Shown here in pieces: positions 40,393 through 44,156 of a stretch of DNA of 44,156 bases. The DNA is from an uncultured Desulfuromonadales bacterium. GTDB taxonomy: Bacteria > Desulfobacterota > Desulfuromonadia > Geobacterales > CAIOGM01. Position 1 is the stretch's first letter; each line of letters begins with the position of its first letter. The notes below the pieces were generated by a model. It was not told where the DNA came from and did not search any database. It worked only from the letters and a program-made list of their open reading frames with translations. The translations under genes and the position numbers were made by a program. The stretch covers positions 1-44,156 of the forward strand of contig CAIYUY010000045.1 in assembly GCA_903929485.1 (NCBI GenBank), read 5' to 3'.

Positions 40393-41679
40393 ATGGCGGT
40401 GACACTGGAGGCGGAGTCCGGCAACTACCTGTCGGACCGGAAGGTAAAACGGCTGTTCGATGAAGTGTCGGACGGAATTTTTCGGGAATTCAGGAAACTT
40501 CCCGCCCCCCAGGGGCGGGAGCTGCTGGATCAGGTAGGGAGAGCTCTCGAGCAGGAGATCTCCGCCGATGAGCGTTTTCAAAATGAATTCGACTTGTTAC
40601 GGGAGGAACTCCTCCGGGTCGCCACGCCGGATGAGCTGGCGCGATTACACAAGGGGATGGTCGGGTTGGTGACGGGCTTTTTCAGCCGACGGGAGTCGGT
40701 ACCCGCCTTGCACGCACTCTGTACCATGCTTCTGGATACAACCGTCAGCCAGGCCCTCCGGCTGGCTGAAGAAGAGTTGGCGGATGCCGGTGGGGGAGTG
40801 ACCCCTCGTTACGCCTGGCTGGTCCTGGGAGCGGCGGGCCGACGCGAGGCGACCATCTCCATGGAACTGGAAAGCTTGTTGGTTCATGGGCCGGGACCGG
40901 ACGCGGCGTGGTACTGCGCACGACTTGCGGCAAGGGGAGCCGCCATCCTGGAGCAGTGCGGTTTCCGGAAGAGCAGACGCGGGATCACGCCGGACGACCC
41001 TGCCTGGCGCGCTTCCCTGGAGGAATGGGAGGAGCGGTTTGAAGAGCTCTGTCGCCGGAGTAGCGGATCATCCTCTCCAACGGCTCGTTCCGGGTTGCGC
41101 GATCTTTTCGCCCAACGGACCACAACTCTGAGCACCCCCCTCTTTCAGTTGGCCGACCTGAGAGTCGTGTCGGGAGATCCGGAGCTGGGTGGAAATTTGG
41201 TGCTCCTGGTCCGGGCAGCGGCGCGGAGGCATCCTGCCTGTATCCTGGAAGCAGCGCGGAGTGTGACGGCGCTTCCCTCCCCGTTTAATTTCTTCGGCAA
41301 CTACCGAGTTGAACGGTCAGGCGCCCATCGGGGGAGAGTGGATCTGAACCGGTGGGGTTGCTTCCCCCTGGTCTCTATGGTTCGTCTCCAGGCGGTGATC
41401 GGCGGGGTGGTGGAAACCGGCACCCTGGAGCGGATTCAGCTGCTCCTCGGGAAGGGAACGCTGGATGTGGCGTTGGGGAAGCGGCTCCTTCAGGGGGGAA
41501 TTGAGATCTTTCGTCTGAAGGCGCGGCTGGAAGCCCGGGAAGATACCGGAGAGGAAGACGGCGCCTGGCTCCTCCCCGAGAGCCTCCCCTCCGATGATGA
41601 AAGAGCCTTGAGAGAAGCTCTGGACTCCTTCTCCACGCTCCAGAAGGTCATTCACAGCAGCCTGGCCCAACAGGGGTAA
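40393..41679 (+). CDS. DUF294-type nucleotidyltransferase-like protein, divergent
   Basis: The 428-residue protein is soluble, helical at the N-terminus, and has a DUF294-like nucleotidyltransferase core near residues 140-165: AWLVLGAAGRREATISMELE. In typical members this reads GSEGRGEQTLKTDQDNALI, with catalytic Asp-x-Asp. Here the corresponding residues are E158 and E160. The C-terminal 200 residues match DUF294_C (LADLRVVSGDPELGGNLV, FNFFGNYRVER). The CBS and cyclic-nucleotide-binding domains that usually precede the core in symporter-linked versions are absent. It probably regulates the transporter encoded just upstream (nine-base gap), perhaps without nucleotidyl transfer. ATG 40393 follows GGGGGAGATT. 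Confidence 0.8.
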   Translation: MAVTLEAESGNYLSDRKVKRLFDEVSDGIFREFRKLPAPQGRELLDQVGRALEQEISADERFQNEFDLLREELLRVATPDELARLHKGMVGLVTGFFSRRESVPALHALCTMLLDTTVSQALRLAEEELADAGGGVTPRYAWLVLGAAGRREATISMELESLLVHGPGPDAAWYCARLAARGAAILEQCGFRKSRRGITPDDPAWRASLEEWEERFEELCRRSSGSSSPTARSGLRDLFAQRTTTLSTPLFQLADLRVVSGDPELGGNLVLLVRAAARRHPACILEAARSVTALPSPFNFFGNYRVERSGAHRGRVDLNRWGCFPLVSMVRLQAVIGGVVETGTLERIQLLLGKGTLDVALGKRLLQGGIEIFRLKARLEAREDTGEEDGAWLLPESLPSDDERALREALDSFSTLQKVIHSSLAQQG

Positions 41680-41681
41680 CG

Positions 41682-42470
41682 ATGCGTTTTTCCCTCTCGT
41701 CCGGTTCGCTTTTTACCTTCCCCCTGCCAAGGGCCTTCGAAATGGCCAAGGCCGCCGGTTTTGACGGCCTGGAACTGATCATCAATCAGGAGTTCCAGCG
41801 GGTCAACAGCCGGGCGCTCATCAAGGAGTTGGCGCAGATACACCCTATCCACTCCATCCATGCTCCGTTCATGATTTTGGACGGCTGGGGGGGGCCGGTG
41901 GAGATGCTTCAGCGTTGCGTGGAGCTGGCGGAAGAGGCCGGTGTCGGTCTCGTTAACTTTCATCCCCCTTCATGGCTGGGGTTGGAGCTTCGCTATTGGC
42001 GCTGGCTCTGCAAGATTCGCGATTTTCAGAAGGAGGTCGGGCGGGAGCAGGTGCTTGTCACCATGGAGAACATGCCGTGGGTGGGGAAGTTGAAGATCAA
42101 TCCTCACATCCTCTCGGTGACGGAGAAGATGGTGGAGTTTATCTCCCAACGGAACCTCTACATGACCTTCGATACGACACATCTGGGGTCAGGCAAGACT
42201 AATTTTATTAATGACTTCTACGCTTTTTATAATTCGGGCCGGATCAGGAATATCCACTTCTCCGACTACGGGCATGGGAGGGAGCACCTGATTCCCGGAC
42301 ACGGCATCCTTCCCCTTACCCGTTTTCTCAATCATCTGAGTCAGACAAACTACGACGGTTACTTTACCCTGGAACTCTCCCCCCACGAATTTCCACGGGA
42401 CGAAAACCTCATCGTCGAATTGCTTTCGGAAATCCGCGAGTTCCTGGTAAAGGAGACGGCGACATCTTAA
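41682..42470 (+). CDS. Sugar phosphate isomerase/epimerase family TIM-barrel protein
   Basis: The 262-residue protein belongs to the AP-endonuclease-2 superfamily: FSLSSGSLFTFPLPRAFEMA, GFDGLELIINQEF, HSIHAPFMIL, LVNFHPPSW, VLVTMENMPW (Glu), YMTFDTTHLGSGKTNF (Asp and His), IRNIHFSDYGHGREHLIPG (His) and YDGYFTLELSPHEF (Glu). Metal-binding residues are all present, so it is likely an active isomerase or epimerase; the substrate is unknown. It starts two bases after the DUF294 gene stop and ends the symporter operon, before a repeat-rich gap. GGGGTAAC precedes ATG 41682. Confidence 0.87.
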   Translation: MRFSLSSGSLFTFPLPRAFEMAKAAGFDGLELIINQEFQRVNSRALIKELAQIHPIHSIHAPFMILDGWGGPVEMLQRCVELAEEAGVGLVNFHPPSWLGLELRYWRWLCKIRDFQKEVGREQVLVTMENMPWVGKLKINPHILSVTEKMVEFISQRNLYMTFDTTHLGSGKTNFINDFYAFYNSGRIRNIHFSDYGHGREHLIPGHGILPLTRFLNHLSQTNYDGYFTLELSPHEFPRDENLIVELLSEIREFLVKETATS

Positions 42471-42474
42471 AGCA

Positions 42475-42718
42475 GTTCTAGGTTCAAGGTTCTAGGTTCC
42501 AGGTTTTCTCGTTCCCAAGCTCCAGCTTGGGAACGTAATTGGAATCAAAGCTCCGGCTTTGTGAGTAGCGCTCCCCTCAAATCCGATTCGAAGCAGGAGC
42601 TTCTTATGCAATTGTGTTCCCAAGCCGGAGCTTGGGAACAAGAGATAATATAGAATCTGGAACAGATAATCTGGAACTTGAACATAGAACGTAGAACCTA
42701 GAACCTAGAACCTAGAAC
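42475..42718. repeat. Composite inverted repeat of heptamers and palindromes
   Basis: Left arm: four GTTCNAG-type units (42475-42502). Right arm: complementary CTAGAAC-type units (42684-42718). Between them four hairpins share an AGC...GCT core: 42511-42534 (11-bp arms, GTTCCCAAGCT and AGCTTGGGAAC), 42546-42561 (CAAAGC / GCTTTG), 42590-42603 (GAAGC / GCTTC) and 42616-42639 (10-bp arms, GTTCCCAAGC and GCTTGGGAAC). No coding potential. The whole block is the gap between two convergent genes. Confidence 0.8.
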
Positions 42719-42729
42719 TTTGTCTCTGC

Positions 42730-43719
42730 TTATCTCCGGACCAGCTCCATCATCGCCTCCGAGTAACGAGCCCCGGCGGCGGAGCCCATGGGAAAGATCG
42801 ACTCCATGGCCTCCACCTCTTCGGGTGTCAGCTCCACGTCGAGAGCTCCCAGGTTCTCTTCCAGGTACTCCCGGCGCTTGGTGCCGGGGATGGTGATGAT
42901 ATCTTCTCCCCGGGCCAGCACCCAGGAGAGGGCCAGTTGCGCGGGAGTACACCCTTTCCCCTCCGCCAACTCCTTGACCCGCGCCACTATTTCCAGGTTT
43001 TTCCGGAAATTATCCCCTTGAAAGCGGGGTGAGTTACGGCGGTAGTCATCGGGGGCGAGATCCTCGAAGCGACGGAACCGACCGGTGAGAAATCCCCGGC
43101 CCAGCGGACTGTAGGCGACGAATCCGATTCCCAATTCGCGACAGAGCGCCAGCAGCTCATCCTCCGGGTCACGGGTCCAGAGGGAATACTCACTCTGGAG
43201 CGCCGTAATGGGATGGACACCATGGGCGCGCCGGATAGTGGCGGGCCCTGCTTCCGAGAGCCCCAGCCAGCGAACCTTCCCCTCCCGAACCAACTCCGCC
43301 ATGGCCCCCACAGTCTCCTCGATGGGGACGTCCGGATCTACCCGGTGCTGATAATAAATATCGATGGTCTGCACCCCCAAGCGGCGCAGACTCCCGTGAC
43401 AGGCGGCGCGAAGATATTCGGGGCGACCGTTGACCCCCCGCAACATCCGGTTGCACGGATCCCGCACCGTACCGAACTTGGTTCCCAGCACGACCTCCTC
43501 CCGGCGCCCCTTGATGGCGCGACCGATGAGCTCCTCGTTGAGGAAAGGCCCGTACATGTCGGCGGTATCAAGAAAGTTAACCCCCAGATCCAGAGCCCGA
43601 TGGATGGTTGCCAGCGATTCCTGCTCGTTGCGACCGCCATAGAAATCGGACATCCCCATGCATCCGAGCCCCAGAGTCGAAACCTCCGGGCCATGGCTCC
43701 CTACTCTGCGTTGTTTCAC
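42730..43719 (-). CDS. Aldo/keto reductase
   Basis: The 329-residue NADPH-type reductase has the family tetrad: D51 and Y56 ([19 protein letters not shown]), K81 (VLGTKFG) and H125 ([18 protein letters not shown]). Other stretches: [69 protein letters not shown] and a C-terminal [14 protein letters not shown]-like segment ([14 protein letters not shown]). It resembles the YajO/IolS or AKR13-type enzymes; the substrate is not predictable. GTG 43719 follows AAGGAGAGTCCG, which decides the start over the longer frame to 43782. A well-spaced promoter lies at 43797-43825. Confidence 0.93.
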   Translation of the reverse strand: MKQRRVGSHGPEVSTLGLGCMGMSDFYGGRNEQESLATIHRALDLGVNFLDTADMYGPFLNEELIGRAIKGRREEVVLGTKFGTVRDPCNRMLRGVNGRPEYLRAACHGSLRRLGVQTIDIYYQHRVDPDVPIEETVGAMAELVREGKVRWLGLSEAGPATIRRAHGVHPITALQSEYSLWTRDPEDELLALCRELGIGFVAYSPLGRGFLTGRFRRFEDLAPDDYRRNSPRFQGDNFRKNLEIVARVKELAEGKGCTPAQLALSWVLARGEDIITIPGTKRREYLEENLGALDVELTPEEVEAMESIFPMGSAAGARYSEAMMELVRR

Positions 43720-43796
43720 CGGACTCTCCTTTCGTACCTTCTTCAGATTCCCGGTGGGGGGGTATCTCTCTTCAACGCCCACTCATCACCGAGTAA

Positions 43797-43825
43797 AGTA
43801 TACACCTTTGGGGGGAGAGTTTCAA
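43797..43825 (-). promoter_or_regulatory. Sigma-70 promoter of the aldo/keto reductase gene
   Basis: On the minus strand, TTGAAA (43825-43820), a 17-base spacer and TATACT (43802-43797) lie about 80 bases before GTG 43719. Confidence 0.72.
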
Positions 43826-43869
43826 ACGGTTGGAAAACAGGGGTGTAATTGAACCGAAAAAAGCAGTTT

Positions 43870-44017
43870 ACCACAGAGTCACAGAGATCGCAGAGATAAC
43901 GTACAGGTAGATCTTACAGTTATACCGTCTTTGTCCTTGATCTTGGATTCGCCCATAAGGTGAAAGGTTGTCCTGTTTTCTTTAATTATTTCTTTGTGTT
44001 CTCTGTGACTCTGTGGT
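43870..44017. repeat. Inverted-repeat element with 18-bp perfect arms
   Basis: The arms ACCACAGAGTCACAGAGA (43870-43887) and its exact complement (44000-44017) surround 112 bases. The segment inside is AT-rich and includes AGGTGAAAGG of the heptamer type and a GGATTCGCCC piece like the hairpin at 36091. The right arm lies inside the reading frame of the partial gene at the window edge. Confidence 0.75.
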
Positions 44018-44156
44018 GCAAATGCCGTTTTTAGGATTAACAAAGAGTGGGACGGGATAAGTGAGCGTCCATGGTTCCCGGCTGGGATCGGCGGCGTGCA
44101 GCACCTCCTTCACCGCTTGGTGGGCCGCGGCAGCCAGGGCCGGATCGAACTTGCTC
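43982..44156 (-). CDS. C-terminal end of an unidentified gene (partial)
   Basis: Reading leftward from the window edge, an open frame of 57 codons ends at TAA 43984-43982. It reads KFDPALAAAAHQAVKEVLHA, then ADPSREPWTLTYPVPLFVNP, and finally about 17 residues (KNGICTTESQRTQRNN) encoded by the arm of the inverted repeat. The first 40 residues look like real protein: Ala/His-rich helix, then a WTLTYPVPLFV strand. The last part is probably repeat-derived, so the native stop may have been lost. The family was not recognised. A pseudogene is possible. Confidence 0.42.
   Translation of the reverse strand, partial: SKFDPALAAAAHQAVKEVLHAADPSREPWTLTYPVPLFVNPKNGICTTESQRTQRNN

Overview
The window looks like chromosomal DNA from a Geobacter/Pelobacter-type bacterium (Desulfuromonadia, formerly Deltaproteobacteria). 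This is an inference from gene content and style: moderately GC-rich coding DNA with strong GGAG-type ribosome sites, a split glycine dehydrogenase (two P subunits), a LipM-like lipoyl-transfer enzyme, DUF3108 and DRTGG proteins, a DUF4212/SSS symporter pair, a TMTC-like TPR membrane protein, a bacteriohemerythrin and a lon-thiL pair. No rRNA, tRNA, CRISPR array, phage or intact insertion sequence was found.

Layout. Positions 1-6160 are the end of a type I restriction-modification island: the hsdS tail, a RhuM-family gene, a relic of a Fic/ATP-binding protein, a DUF4143 AAA ATPase and hsdR, closed by a terminator. Positions 6160-13900 hold housekeeping and envelope genes: a DRTGG P-loop protein, a small orphan protein, DUF3820, a tRNA-dihydrouridine synthase, an FKBP/SlyD protein with an odd Cys-rich insert, a DUF3108 protein, a small basic exported protein, a long TPR protein and RlpA. 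Positions 14160-20080 are a glycine-cleavage operon (gcvT-gcvH-gcvPA-lipoprotein-gcvPB-lipoyl/octanoyl transferase) with an unexpected DUF1566 lipoprotein inside it. Positions 20170-25380 hold a TMTC-like membrane TPR protein, a lipoprotein phosphoesterase and, on the other strand, a ccdA-tlpA-outer-membrane-barrel thiol-redox operon. Positions 25600-33150 hold uvrB, hemerythrin, a polysaccharide deacetylase, coaE, thiL and lon. Positions 33546-42470 hold an OmpA lipoprotein, an Smr protein, an alpha/beta hydrolase, a nuclease remnant, rpe, an amidohydrolase and an operon of DUF4212, SSS symporter, DUF294-like protein and sugar-isomerase-like protein. An aldo/keto reductase and the 3' end of an unidentified gene close the window.

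The least ordinary signal is in the repeats. Many gaps between genes, mainly in the right half, carry arrays with a 7-base period (GAA or TTC every seven bases) that run into start or stop codons. Dispersed palindromes sit beside them. Two palindrome copies supply the stop codons of coaE and the Smr gene, and an unrelated palindrome lies in frame inside uvrB, adding about 18 residues. Other points of interest are the Cys-rich insert in the FKBP protein, a Glu-x-Glu version of the DUF294 nucleotidyltransferase motif next to a symporter, and the CcdA/TlpA operon with a barrel protein whose mature N-terminus carries a CASCGC motif.

All functional assignments come from reading motifs by eye. No database search was run.
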